Of a stretch of 64,000 bases of DNA, positions 32,754 to 42,700 are shown one piece after another. Location: positions 97,760 through 161,759 of the forward strand of contig NZ_GL882691.1 of NCBI RefSeq assembly GCF_000195635.1. Direction: 5' to 3'. The notes under the pieces were generated by a model. That model was not told the origin of the DNA. It saw only the letters and a list, made by a program, of their open reading frames with translations, and did not search any database. This stretch comes from Bacteroides fluxus YIT 12057. GTDB lineage: Bacteria > Bacteroidota > Bacteroidia > Bacteroidales > Bacteroidaceae. Both the position numbers and the translations under genes were made by a program. Numbering within the stretch: position 1 is the first letter of the stretch; every line of letters begins with the position of its first letter.

Positions 32754-33941
32754 ATGGACTCGACAACACACTATTTGCAAATGTGGGCTGATTCCTATCG
32801 GCAAGATCTGGTAGGGAATATCATGCCTTTTTGGTTGAAGTATGGGTTAGATGGCAAACATGGTGGAGTTTATACGTGTGTCAACCGGGATGGTTCATTG
32901 ATGGATACTACCAAGTCTGTCTGGTTTCAGGGACGTTTTGGTTTCATTGCGGCTTTTGCCTATAATAATATAGAAAAGAATCCTGAATGGCTGGCGGCTT
33001 CCAAGAGTTGTATTGACTTTATCGAGAAACATTGTTTCGATAAGGACGGCCGTATGTTTTTTGAGGTAAAGGAAGACGGCACCCCGCTGCGTAAGCGCCG
33101 TTATGTCTTTTCAGAATCCTTTGCTGCCATTGCCATGTCAGAATATGCTTTGGCATCCGGTGACCACAGCTATGCGGAAAAGGCACTTGCGTTATTTAAG
33201 CGCATACAGCATTTTATTGCTACTCCGGGTATTCTGGAACCTAAGTATTTGGACACATTAGAGGCGCAAGGGCATTCTGTCACGATGATTCTTATCAATA
33301 CCGCTTCGCGCATTCGTGCCGTTATTGACGATAAAGATTTAATCCGGCAGATAGATGATTCCATCGCTACTTTGAGCAAATATTTCATTCATCCGGAATT
33401 TAAGGCTTTGCTTGAAATGGTGGGTCCCAACGGAGAGTTTATCGATACCTGCAACGGTCGTGTCATCAATCCCGGACATTGCATCGAGACCTCCTGGTTC
33501 ATCCTTGAAGAAGCCAAATACCGTAATTGGGACGCAGGGCTGGTGAAACTTGCCCTTACCATTCTCGACTGGTCGTGGGAGTGGGGTTGGGACAAGGAGT
33601 TCGGCGGGATTATCAATTTCCGTGATTGCCGTAACTTGCCTTGCCAGGACTATTCGCAGGACATGAAGTTCTGGTGGCCGCAAACCGAGGCAATCATTGC
33701 CACTCTTTATGCATATCAGGCTACCGGAGACAAGAAGTATCTGGAGATGCATAAGCAGATCAGCGACTGGACGTATGCCCACTTCCCCGATAAGGAATAT
33801 GGTGAGTGGTATGGCTACCTTCATCGTGACGGGACTGTGGCACAGCCTGCTAAAGGTAATATATTCAAGGGTCCTTTCCATATCCCCCGCATGATGGTGA
33901 AGGGTTATATGCTATGTCGTGAATTAATTTCGGAAGAATAA
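32754..33941 (+). CDS. nanE: N-acylglucosamine 2-epimerase (AGE/RnBP family)
   Basis: A 395-aa alpha/alpha-barrel enzyme that converts ManNAc from the lyase into GlcNAc, as in Bacteroides sialate catabolism where AGE replaces ManNAc kinase plus ManNAc-6-P epimerase. Visible landmarks are KSVWFQGRFGFIAAF, GHSVTMILINTASRIRAV with an active-site His, NPGHCIETSWFILEE, and MKFWWPQTEAIIATL. It starts 5 bp after nanL. The gene symbol follows Bacteroides usage; the protein is unrelated in fold to E. coli NanE. Confidence 0.9.
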   Translation: MDSTTHYLQMWADSYRQDLVGNIMPFWLKYGLDGKHGGVYTCVNRDGSLMDTTKSVWFQGRFGFIAAFAYNNIEKNPEWLAASKSCIDFIEKHCFDKDGRMFFEVKEDGTPLRKRRYVFSESFAAIAMSEYALASGDHSYAEKALALFKRIQHFIATPGILEPKYLDTLEAQGHSVTMILINTASRIRAVIDDKDLIRQIDDSIATLSKYFIHPEFKALLEMVGPNGEFIDTCNGRVINPGHCIETSWFILEEAKYRNWDAGLVKLALTILDWSWEWGWDKEFGGIINFRDCRNLPCQDYSQDMKFWWPQTEAIIATLYAYQATGDKKYLEMHKQISDWTYAHFPDKEYGEWYGYLHRDGTVAQPAKGNIFKGPFHIPRMMVKGYMLCRELISEE

Positions 33942-33961
33942 GACCTTAGTTTAAATAAAAT

Positions 33962-35197
33962 ATGAAAAATACAAAAATCTATCCTTGGATAGTAGTCGCT
34001 CTCTTGTGGGTGGTGGCTCTGCTCAACTATATGGACAGGCAGATGCTCTCCACCATGCAGGAGGCTATGAAAGTGGATATTGTAGAACTGGGCAAAGCGG
34101 AAGCTTTCGGGGCACTGATGGCGGTATTCTTATGGATTTACGGATTCATGAGCCCGGTTGCAGGAGTTGTGGCAGACCGCGTCAGTCGTAAGTGGCTGAT
34201 AGTCGGCAGTTTGTTTGTCTGGTCTGCGGTTACCTATTTGATGGGGTATGCTGATTCTTTCCAGGAGCTATACTGGCTTCGCGCCTTTATGGGTATCAGT
34301 GAAGCGCTCTATATACCTTCTGCTTTGTCTTTGATTGCCGACTGGCATCAGGATAAATCTCGTTCCTTAGCCATTGGCATTCACATGACAGGTCTTTACG
34401 TAGGACAAGCTATCGGTGGCTTTGGCGCTACGGTGGCGGCAGCTTTCTCATGGCATACGGCTTTTCATTGGTTCGGTATTATTGGAATCATTTATTCCAT
34501 CGTGTTGCTGTTGTTCTTGCACGAGAATCCTGAGCGTATGAAAATTGCCAAGTTACAGCCTGCTGCCGGTGAAAAGAAGTCCTCAATGCTTGGCGGTTTA
34601 TCTGTTGTGCTGTCAAACTGGGCTTTCTGGGTAATATTGTTCTATTTTGCCGCGCCCAGCCTTCCGGGATGGGCCACAAAAAACTGGTTGCCTACTCTTT
34701 TCGCTGAAAGTTTAAATATCCCAATGGCGGAAGCCGGGCCAATATCTACTATTACCATTGCCATTTCTTCCTTTATAGGGGTACTTGTCGGTGGTGTGAT
34801 GTCCGACCGCTGGGTACAGAAAAACATTCGCGGACGTGTATATACGGGAGCCATTGGTTTGGGAATGACTATTCCTTCGCTGTTGTTGCTTGGTATGGGA
34901 CATAGTTTTGTCAGCGTAGTGGGTGCCGGACTGTTGTTTGGTATAGGTTATGGTATTTTTGATGCCAACAATATGCCTATCCTCTGTCAGTTTGTTTCGG
35001 CCAAACACCGTGGCACGGCATACGGTATCATGAATATGACCGGAGTTTTTGCCGGTGCTGCCGTTACCCACTTGTTGGGACGGTGGACCGACGGTGGTAA
35101 TCTGGGTATGGGATTTGCCATGCTGAGTGGCGTTGTGCTGGTGGCATTGGCGCTTCAACTTTATTTCCTGCGCCCGAAAACGGATAATCTGGAATAA
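33962..35197 (+). CDS. nanT: MFS transporter, probable sialic-acid permease (NanT)
   Basis: A 411-aa inner-membrane protein with 12 predicted helices. The first helix is followed by YMDRQMLSTMQEAM, and the helix 2-3 loop is MSPVAGVVADRVSRKW (the MFS GxxxDRxxR signature). Its position between the sialate epimerase and the YhcH-like gene, 20 bp after the former, supports sialate uptake as the function, as in the Bacteroides nanLET operon. Substrate is inferred from context, not residues. Confidence 0.85.
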   Translation: MKNTKIYPWIVVALLWVVALLNYMDRQMLSTMQEAMKVDIVELGKAEAFGALMAVFLWIYGFMSPVAGVVADRVSRKWLIVGSLFVWSAVTYLMGYADSFQELYWLRAFMGISEALYIPSALSLIADWHQDKSRSLAIGIHMTGLYVGQAIGGFGATVAAAFSWHTAFHWFGIIGIIYSIVLLLFLHENPERMKIAKLQPAAGEKKSSMLGGLSVVLSNWAFWVILFYFAAPSLPGWATKNWLPTLFAESLNIPMAEAGPISTITIAISSFIGVLVGGVMSDRWVQKNIRGRVYTGAIGLGMTIPSLLLLGMGHSFVSVVGAGLLFGIGYGIFDANNMPILCQFVSAKHRGTAYGIMNMTGVFAGAAVTHLLGRWTDGGNLGMGFAMLSGVVLVALALQLYFLRPKTDNLE

Positions 35198-35207
35198 TAG
35201 AAAAACA

Positions 35208-35657
35208 ATGATGATTGTATCCAATTTACAAAACAGTCAACGGGTGGAGGGACTTCACCCGTTGTTCAAGACACTTTTTGATTATGTAAAGTCTCATGAC
35301 TTGCTGCACGCAGATTTAGGACGTATCGAGATAAAGGGTGATGAACTTTTTATCAACAATGTGAATCCCGAATGTGTGGTTGCCGAGAAGCAGGTGCTGG
35401 AACTGCACCGTGACTATATTGACGTACATATATTGTTGGAGGGTGCCGAAAGAATAGGGTGGAAAGCCATCGAAGACCTTACCGATGAAGTGAAGCCTTA
35501 TGAAAAAGAAGGGGATTGTGCCCTTTATTCTGACACTCCGACTACTTTCGTCGATCTACTCCCCGGTCAATTTATGATTGTTTATCCCGAAGATCCTCAT
35601 GCACCGGTTATCGGTGAAGGCAAGATACGTAAGCTGATTGCAAAAGTGAAGCTTTAA
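35208..35657 (+). CDS. YhcH/YjgK/YiaL-family protein (NanQ-like sialate anomerase candidate)
   Basis: A 149-aa cupin-type protein. Signatures are a central DYIDVHILLEGAERIGW with a metal-ligand His and an acidic partner, then FMIVYPEDPHAPVIGEGKIRKLIAKVKL at the C-terminus with the second His. The E. coli homologue YhcH (NanQ) speeds interconversion of sialic-acid anomers, and placement as the last gene of this nan operon agrees. Two adjacent ATG codons (35208, 35211) are possible starts; the gap to nanT is 10 bp. Transcription ends at the terminator beginning at 35676. Confidence 0.87.
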   Translation: MMIVSNLQNSQRVEGLHPLFKTLFDYVKSHDLLHADLGRIEIKGDELFINNVNPECVVAEKQVLELHRDYIDVHILLEGAERIGWKAIEDLTDEVKPYEKEGDCALYSDTPTTFVDLLPGQFMIVYPEDPHAPVIGEGKIRKLIAKVKL

Positions 35658-35675
35658 CGGTTTGGGTTGTAGTAG

Positions 35676-35718
35676 GCAGGCTGTTCTCTTTTTTTTAAGT
35701 AGAACAGCCTGCTTTTTT
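35676..35718 (+). terminator. Intrinsic terminator of the nan operon
   Basis: GCAGGCTGTTCT (35676-35687) pairs exactly with AGAACAGCCTGC (35701-35712), followed by TTTTTT. It lies 19 bp after the YhcH-like stop. Confidence 0.9.
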
Positions 35719-35776
35719 ATTGAGCAGGCTGAGTTTTCTTGATATTTAGGTTTCCCTTATTGCCGGTATCATAAAG

Positions 35777-35925
35777 CAAGGAGGTGTGTCAAAATAAAGA
35801 TTTAGAACACAACTTACGCAACCCCTGCTTTTTAATGACTACTGATAATCAACGATTATCAGATTCGCTTTTTTGCGTAATTTGTGTAATTTGCGTTCTT
35901 TTATCAGTTTTGACACACCTCCTTG
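35777..35925. repeat. MITE-like element with 18-bp perfect terminal inverted repeats
   Basis: CAAGGAGGTGTGTCAAAA (35777-35794) is repeated exactly in inverse at 35908-35925. Between them lie further nested inverted segments (AGAACACAACTTACGCAA against TTGCGTAATTTGTG and GCGTTCT; a central CTGATAATC-aac-GATTATCAG hairpin), so the whole 149 bp can fold as one long interrupted stem. No protein is encoded and no target-site duplication was found. It sits between convergent genes and could also act as a terminator. Confidence 0.75.
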
Positions 35926-35935
35926 TCTTTCCTCC

Positions 35936-37948
35936 TTATTTCAGAAGTTTCTTCTGTGGTGAGTATATCAGTCCTTCTACCGCATTTTCTCCGTCGAGAG
36001 TGACAAAGACGGTGGTAAACATCCATTTGGTCAGTCTGACTTCCGGATTGGAGAACTTGCCAATAGGCAGTTTCAAGAACACCTTGTTCCAGCCCTTGTT
36101 GAGATGGACTTTGATAGGGGGACGTGCCACGCAGTTTTCATTGCCCAGAGCTATCTCATTGCTTCTTTTCCGATGAGTGGCGGTCCATACCGGAGGCATT
36201 ACCTCTTTACCGTTAATCCAGATTCGGCTTCCTTTGTAGTCCCATTTTCCCTGCAAGGGAGGAAGATCCATTTCAGAACGTCCGTAGTTCTGGAATTCCG
36301 CCCACAAGCCTATTTCCTGCTCTTTCGGAGAGTAAACCCACGTATAGGCGTATGCGGTATGATTTTCCTGGGGGGCTTTGTAGAAAGTCGGAACTAACTT
36401 TCCCCATACATGACGCAGGTAGATACCTGCGCCGATGGCTTCGCGGGTTTTGTATTCCTTGCCTTCGTAAAAGTAAGTGTCTTTTAGTTCCTCTTCGGGA
36501 GGGAACACCTTGGCCAAGTCGCCTCCGTTGGGAAATGCGTCCGTAATGTTCCACTTCACGTTGGTCTGCTTCACGTATGCAAAAGGATATCCTTTGAAAG
36601 TATATCTCTTGTGCCAAAGCATGCGCTTTTCAAAGTCCGCGAAAGCCTTGAACTCCTCCGAGTCTTCGCCCGGCAGAATGGTACCGTTCTTGTCGAAATA
36701 TTCCGTTCCGCCTCCCAGCCATGCGCGTTCTGCAATGGCAAGCATGTTGGGGTAGAAGTGGTTTTCCAGGATGATGTTCCGTTCCGGTTCTACCAGACGG
36801 TCGTTCCAGATGGCAAGTATGGTTCCGGCTATGTCGTCACTGCCTTGTTCCACATTATAAATCTTGCTGTTATACAGGCCTATGATATCACCGAATGTAT
36901 CGAAGTGGTTCAGATAATGGAAGCGGGAGTCAATGGCAGGGATACCCGGCTGTGCCTTTCCCCTGAAACTCCATAGATGGGTCATGTCTATTTCGCCCGG
37001 CTTGTAGTTCCATCCCGGATTCCAGGAAATTACCTTTTTGCCTTTGGAGCGGACAAATTCTATCATCTCGGGCACGAAGCTCATGTTGGTGAACTTCACT
37101 TCATCGGTACCTATGTGTAGATAAGGCACATCAAAGGTCTCACAGACCTCTTCTACCAGTAATTTCAGGATTTTCATGCCTTCAGGGCTTTGCATGTCGT
37201 GTCTGAAGGCACGTATAAATGCTGCACTATGTCCGGGCATGTCAATTTCCGGAATCAGCGTCATTCCATGTCTCTTGCTGAAATCCACCAGTTCACGGGC
37301 TTCCTCAAGGGTATAGTATTTGCCCGGCATACGGGTGGTGTTCACGCTGTCGTTCAGCATCGGAAATATTTTACTCTCCAGCCGCCAGGACTGGTTTTCC
37401 GTCAGGTGAAAGTGGAACACATTGATTTTGAATCGGGACAATATCTCAATCTCCTTTTTCAGTTCTTCAACGGAGATATAGCTCCGCCCTACGTCCTGCA
37501 TGAAACCGCGTACACGGAAAGCGGGCCAGTCGGTAATCTCGCAACCTTTTATCAGGCTGCTTTTTCCCTTCCGGACTTGTAGTTGACGCAGGGTTTGCAA
37601 TGCCCAATACGCTCCCTGCTCCGTAACGGCTTCCACTTTTATCCGGTTGGCGGTTACTGTCAGTTTATAGGCTTCACCGGCATTTAGAGTAACTCCCGGC
37701 AATTTATCCACCAGGCAGACTTCTATGGTACGGGATGCCTTTTCTTTGACTTGTCCGCCCGCCTCCTCGACAAATGCCGTATAATCATCGGCATGTACCG
37801 GGGTAACAAGACGTACATCGCCCAGTTTATACCACTTTCCGGTATAGTTCACATGTTGCGGCTTAGGCAGCAAATTTATTTCTGAAGCTTGAACGACAGA
37901 TGCGCTCAACAACAGCCCCCATAAAATTATATATATTATTCTGTGCAT
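35936..37948 (-). CDS. GH20 beta-N-acetylhexosaminidase
   Basis: A 670-aa exported exo-hexosaminidase that removes terminal GlcNAc or GalNAc from glycans. The signal peptide ends near VVQAS. A GH20b domain precedes the TIM barrel, which starts around GFMQDVGRSYIS (149-160). The catalytic pair is Asp 282-Glu 283 in YLHIGTDEVKF; Thr replaces the common second Gly of HIGGDE. The C-terminal 150 residues form an extra beta-domain of unknown role. It is downstream of the SusD gene but behind a hairpin at 38046, so expression may be partly separate. Confidence 0.9.
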   Translation of the reverse strand: MHRIIYIILWGLLLSASVVQASEINLLPKPQHVNYTGKWYKLGDVRLVTPVHADDYTAFVEEAGGQVKEKASRTIEVCLVDKLPGVTLNAGEAYKLTVTANRIKVEAVTEQGAYWALQTLRQLQVRKGKSSLIKGCEITDWPAFRVRGFMQDVGRSYISVEELKKEIEILSRFKINVFHFHLTENQSWRLESKIFPMLNDSVNTTRMPGKYYTLEEARELVDFSKRHGMTLIPEIDMPGHSAAFIRAFRHDMQSPEGMKILKLLVEEVCETFDVPYLHIGTDEVKFTNMSFVPEMIEFVRSKGKKVISWNPGWNYKPGEIDMTHLWSFRGKAQPGIPAIDSRFHYLNHFDTFGDIIGLYNSKIYNVEQGSDDIAGTILAIWNDRLVEPERNIILENHFYPNMLAIAERAWLGGGTEYFDKNGTILPGEDSEEFKAFADFEKRMLWHKRYTFKGYPFAYVKQTNVKWNITDAFPNGGDLAKVFPPEEELKDTYFYEGKEYKTREAIGAGIYLRHVWGKLVPTFYKAPQENHTAYAYTWVYSPKEQEIGLWAEFQNYGRSEMDLPPLQGKWDYKGSRIWINGKEVMPPVWTATHRKRSNEIALGNENCVARPPIKVHLNKGWNKVFLKLPIGKFSNPEVRLTKWMFTTVFVTLDGENAVEGLIYSPQKKLLK

Positions 37949-38045
37949 CGTTTATATTAATATAATGTTTGATTCCTTTCTGAATTCAGCCCTGCTTTAT
38001 TCTATCGAATATCTCAGAACATTTCACATGGCTTTCATAAAAGAA

Positions 38046-38078
38046 GAGCTCTTCTGGTAATAAAATTCAGAAGAGCTC
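38046..38078 (-). terminator. Hairpin between SusD and GH20 genes
   Basis: GAGCTCTTCTG (38046-38056) pairs exactly with CAGAAGAGCTC (38068-38078) with an 11-base loop; on the minus strand it is followed by TTCTTTT. This is a probable, perhaps partial, terminator after the minus-strand SusD. Confidence 0.7.
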
Positions 38079-38152
38079 CAACTTATTGTTTTATCTTGTC
38101 AATCTTTTAAAGCTCAATGTCTATTTTATAACACGGCCCAAAGATAGTGAAA

Positions 38153-39721
38153 TTATTCGTAACCCGGAGTTTGTTCCAAGTCATCATTATTCGTCAATGT
38201 GTTGGCATCAATCGGCCATAACAGTCTGTTCTCTTCTGCCAGTGAATATTGATGCACATACTTCCATCCCAGCATACGGATGTCATACCAACGCTTTCCT
38301 TCGAAAAGGAACTCGCGGAGACGTTCTTTCAGAACGGCTTCTATTGCGCCTGCGTTGTCCGGTTTCATCCACTTGTTGTCTGCATAGAATTCTGTGTCGT
38401 TATCATTGGGATATGCCACTTTATCCTTATTTGCTTCGAAGTATGCCTTTCCGTAGGCGCGTTCACGTACGGCATTGATTTCGGCAGTAGGATCTTCACC
38501 CAACAAAGCTTTCGCCATGGCAAGCTGCAACAAACAGTCGGCATAACGGTAGATGGGGAAATCATCCAGATAACTGCGTTGAGAACCGCCTTCCAGCATG
38601 GTGCCTTGATACTTGTAAGCAATAGGACCGAAATAAGTTACTTTATCGTCCTTTTTCGTGTACATTGCCTTCAATGAAGTTGCCCAGCGTGTGTCGTCAT
38701 CACGGAAACCTTTCCAGTAGAATGCTTTCTGTACTTGCAGGCGGGTCAGACCGTTCAATTGTGCATCGGGTGTTCCTACAAATGAGTTACCGTTTTCATC
38801 ACAATATACTTTCGTCATTTTATCCTGCGCCGGCATTAGGTTACCACCATATCCGCCACCCCACAAGCTATATTCATCTTTGCCGTTATGAATGGTAAAG
38901 ATCATTTCCTTGTTCTTCTTGTTGGTGTAAGAGAAGACATCCTTGAAGTTGCCTACCAAGGCAACATCGGCTTTCTTCACATTTTCAAAAGCCTGTTTGG
39001 CAATACGGTAATCGGTTTCTCCACCGCCCATCTGGCTTCCGCTCCACAAGTAAACTTCACCTTTCAGCATCTGGGTAGCAGCCATGGACCAGTAATGGCG
39101 TCCTAATTTGAAAGAGTAATTGTCGCCAAATGCTTTTTCAGAATCTTCAATGTCCTTTTTAATCTGTTCCATTACAGCAGTGGCCGGTGAAACAGGTTTG
39201 GTGATATTGCTTAAATCAATATTCTGTCCCTCTGTGTAATCCAGGTAGAGAATAACGTCTCCCCAGGAGCGCAGCAAATGAAAATAATGATAAGCACGCA
39301 TGGCGTGAGCTTCACCCAAATAATAATTCTTGAGATCTTCCGTCAAAACAGTCGTTTCCTTTGTTTTGGCAATCATCAGGTTCAGCTGGTTGATGTTTTT
39401 GTACATGTCAGCGTAGTTGCTGATGCCCACATTTTCTTTATTGATAGTATTAAAGGGTAAACGCTCCATACCTTGTGAAGCTTCACCGCCGATAGGGTCA
39501 TCTCCGAATATATCGGCACGCGGTTCACCTAAAAGATAAAAGTTTAGACTCTTTTCGCGCAACATGGCATGCATACCTACGTTAAAAGCGCTGAAGTGGT
39601 CGGGGGTCTTCCAATATGATGTTCCTCCAATGGAGCTGGTTGGCTCAAGATCTAAGGAATCACATCTCGTAAACAACAGCATGGAAATTCCTGCCAACAA
39701 GTATGTTAATTTTTTATTCAT
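38153..39721 (-). CDS. SusD-like (RagB/SusD) surface glycan-binding lipoprotein
   Basis: A 522-aa outer-membrane lipoprotein that caps its SusC partner and captures glycans. The lipobox Cys is residue 20 (LLFTRCDSLDLEP). The N-terminal SusD-like TPR region includes TSYWKTPDHFSAFNVGMHAM and YADMYKNINQLNLMI. The C-terminal RagB part has IYRYADCLLQLAMAKALLG, the conserved FLFEGKRWYDIRMLG, and LLWPIDANTLTNN. It lies 26 bp downstream of the SusC gene, the normal order. Ligand cannot be inferred from sequence. Confidence 0.95.
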   Translation of the reverse strand: MNKKLTYLLAGISMLLFTRCDSLDLEPTSSIGGTSYWKTPDHFSAFNVGMHAMLREKSLNFYLLGEPRADIFGDDPIGGEASQGMERLPFNTINKENVGISNYADMYKNINQLNLMIAKTKETTVLTEDLKNYYLGEAHAMRAYHYFHLLRSWGDVILYLDYTEGQNIDLSNITKPVSPATAVMEQIKKDIEDSEKAFGDNYSFKLGRHYWSMAATQMLKGEVYLWSGSQMGGGETDYRIAKQAFENVKKADVALVGNFKDVFSYTNKKNKEMIFTIHNGKDEYSLWGGGYGGNLMPAQDKMTKVYCDENGNSFVGTPDAQLNGLTRLQVQKAFYWKGFRDDDTRWATSLKAMYTKKDDKVTYFGPIAYKYQGTMLEGGSQRSYLDDFPIYRYADCLLQLAMAKALLGEDPTAEINAVRERAYGKAYFEANKDKVAYPNDNDTEFYADNKWMKPDNAGAIEAVLKERLREFLFEGKRWYDIRMLGWKYVHQYSLAEENRLLWPIDANTLTNNDDLEQTPGYE

Positions 39722-39747
39722 ATTTTCAATATTAAGTAGGTTTAGAA

Positions 39748-42700
39748 TTAGAATGTTACAGATAAACCAAATAAGATGGTTCTCGGAGTAGGATAACGTC
39801 CCAAATCAACGCCGTCCCACCAGTTTCCAGCAACCGAAGCTTCCGGAGAAGTACCGCTATAACCGGTGATATACAACAAGTTCTGTCCGGTTACATACAA
39901 AGAAGCGTCTTGTATGGATGCTTTCTTTATCCATGCCTTCGGTAGGTTGTAGTTCAAGGTCAGTTCACGCAATGCCAAGTAGTCAGCTTTTTCATAGAAG
40001 CGCGAGCTGTTATTGTCTCTGCTGATACCGGCATTGTTGGAACGGGTAATGTTCTTCTTAGCCAACTGGTCGGCATAGTAGAAGGCGGGGAGGTCAGTGT
40101 CTCTATTGTCTTCTCTCCACATATCTTTCACTTCGGTAATGATATTGAAGGCACCTTGATATTGTCCTAAAGAACGGGCTGCAAGGTCATTGTACAAAGT
40201 ATGTCCCAAAGCGTAGTCAAAACGTGCGGATAAAGACAAGCCCTTATAACCGAATGTAGTTGTAAAACCACCGGTTACTTTGGGAAGCATATTACCTACC
40301 ACTTCGCGGTCAAGACCGTTGATTTTGTTGTCGCCATTGATGTCTTTCCAAAGGACGTCACCCGGTTCGATGGGTCTCCATCCTTTTTGGCCTTCATATT
40401 TGCTGGCAAGTCCGGGACCGTATAAGTTGGCTACCTCATCAATAAACATATTGGCATTGGCTTTCACATCATCCCAGTCTCTGAGGATACGTACCTGTCT
40501 GTAACCAATCATTTCACCCAGTTTGCCGCCTTCCTGGCGTCCACCGATCCATCGGGTTTTGTCTTTGCTACCCGGTACGGCTACTTCATAACCGCCTACA
40601 CGGTTTTTATCCACACCATTATAAGGCAATGAGATAATTTTATTTGCTACAGAAGAAACATTGGCTGATACATCCCATGTAAATCCTTTAGGATTATTCA
40701 GGATATTGGCTTTTACTTCCATTTCGAAACCGGTATTACGCAATGTACCCATGTTGGTCATAAGTTCGGAAAATCCTGTATAACCGGGAAGTGCCTGCTT
40801 GGTGAGCAAGTCGTTGGTATCTCTGCTGAAGAAGTCTAAAATAAAGCCCAGTCTGTTATTCAGAAAACCGATATCCAAACCTACTTCAAGTGTCTTACTC
40901 TGTTCCCAACGCAAACCTGTATTTACAAGTGCCGAGTTATAGTAAGCGGAAGAACCACCATAGCTTTTACCGTCGTTTTTATCATAACCTACAAGATTAT
41001 AAGCTCCGTAAACATCAAAGTCGCCGATACCGTTTACGTTACCGTTCACACCATAACTGATACGGGGCTTCAAATTAGAGATTACATCTGCCAATTTAGA
41101 TTCTTTCCAGAAGTTCTCTTCCATGATGTTCCAACCGAAAGATACACCGGGGAAGAAACCCCAACGATTGTCCTTCAAACGGGAGATACCGTCATAGCGG
41201 GCTACGAACGAGAACAGATATTTCATGTTGTAGTTGTAGTTGGCGCGGCCAAATCCGGAAAGGATGCGATAACCGGTCTTGTCAGTAGAAGTATAAGTAC
41301 GGGTAGCTCCTACATTTAGAGTTGGGATATCATCATTCGGAGAGTTGTCGGTCTTGGCTTCAAAAGTGAATTTGTCATAAGTGTAGTACTCGCCACCCAA
41401 CATCACGTCCACATTATGCTTTTCGGCGAAAGTCTTTGTGTAATTCAGTGTAGTGTTGAGCTGCAGCTGCGTATATCTTTGCATATAAGCTTCTGCATGG
41501 CGTGTATTGTTCGGAGTAGAAGAAGTTTGTGTATGATAACTCTTGTTGAACTTCTCTCTCTGATAATCATAGTGAAGCAATGAAGCGTTACCGGTCCATA
41601 CCAATTCTTTGGGAAGGATGTCAAGGTCGAATCCGATGTTATAAGTCTGACGACGTCTTCCGTCTTTTTGTGTCAGTTTATCTCTGTAATAAGCAGGGTT
41701 ACCGTCCGAAGTACCTCCACCGGAAGTCGGATTGCCCTCTTCATCCCATGGATTCCAAGTAGGACGTTGCGAACGGGTACGGTAGAACATCTGGTCTTCA
41801 CCGATCCATAAGGAAGGTTTGGTTGACCAGTTGTAAGATGCTCCGGCTTTCACGTTCAAGAACGGGAAAATCTTGTATGAACCGTTCACTGATCCGTTAA
41901 AACGTTTGTAACCGGTACCGATGACCATACCGTCTTCGTGATAGTAGCCCAAGTTGGCAGCGAAAGTACCCTTGTCGTTCCCGCCCATAATATTTACATT
42001 ATGCTCTTGCAGGAAAGCGCTTTCATCAAACACGGCCTTGTCCAGTTGACCGCCGTAGTCTTTATACAAAATTTGTCGACCTTCTTTTACGGGGTCATCC
42101 ATAACCAACCAGCCTTCATTCTGCAAATGGGCAGTTTCCGGTGTCAGGAAGCGGATGTCGTACAGATTGTTCTTGGTTCCGTAACCTTGCTGTGACTCCA
42201 AGCCGTCTTCGTTGGTAGGATTCACTTTCTTGTATCCCGTACGGTTGTACCAGATGTAATCGCCTGCATTCAAGAATTCATAGCCCTTACGGGATAAGTT
42301 CACACCCATCTTGAACTTATAGTTCACAGTAGCTTTTCCTTCCTTTCCTTTTTTGGTTTCAACCAAAATAACACCACCGTTGGCACGTGCACCGTAGATA
42401 GCGGTAGAAGCAGCATCTTTCAATACCTGGATGGATTCGATGTCACCCGGGTTAAGATCGTTCATACTGTCGCGTATCACGCCATCTACAATAATCAACG
42501 CATTGTTATTGCTACCTGTAATGGTAGCACCGCCACGCAGCGTGATTTGGGGTTCTGCACCCGGTTGTCCGCTGACGTTGATTACGCGCAAACCGGTAAC
42601 CGAACCTTGCAAAGCCTGAGCCGCATTACTGAAAGCTGCATTTTCAAGCACCGCATCGTCCATCTTGGAAATGGCGGTAGTCAAGGTCGCGCGTTTCTGT

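Noticed and set aside
35777..35925. Attachment site of an integrated element
   Set aside because: No integrase or matching second copy in the window; inverse rather than direct ends fit a MITE-like repeat better.
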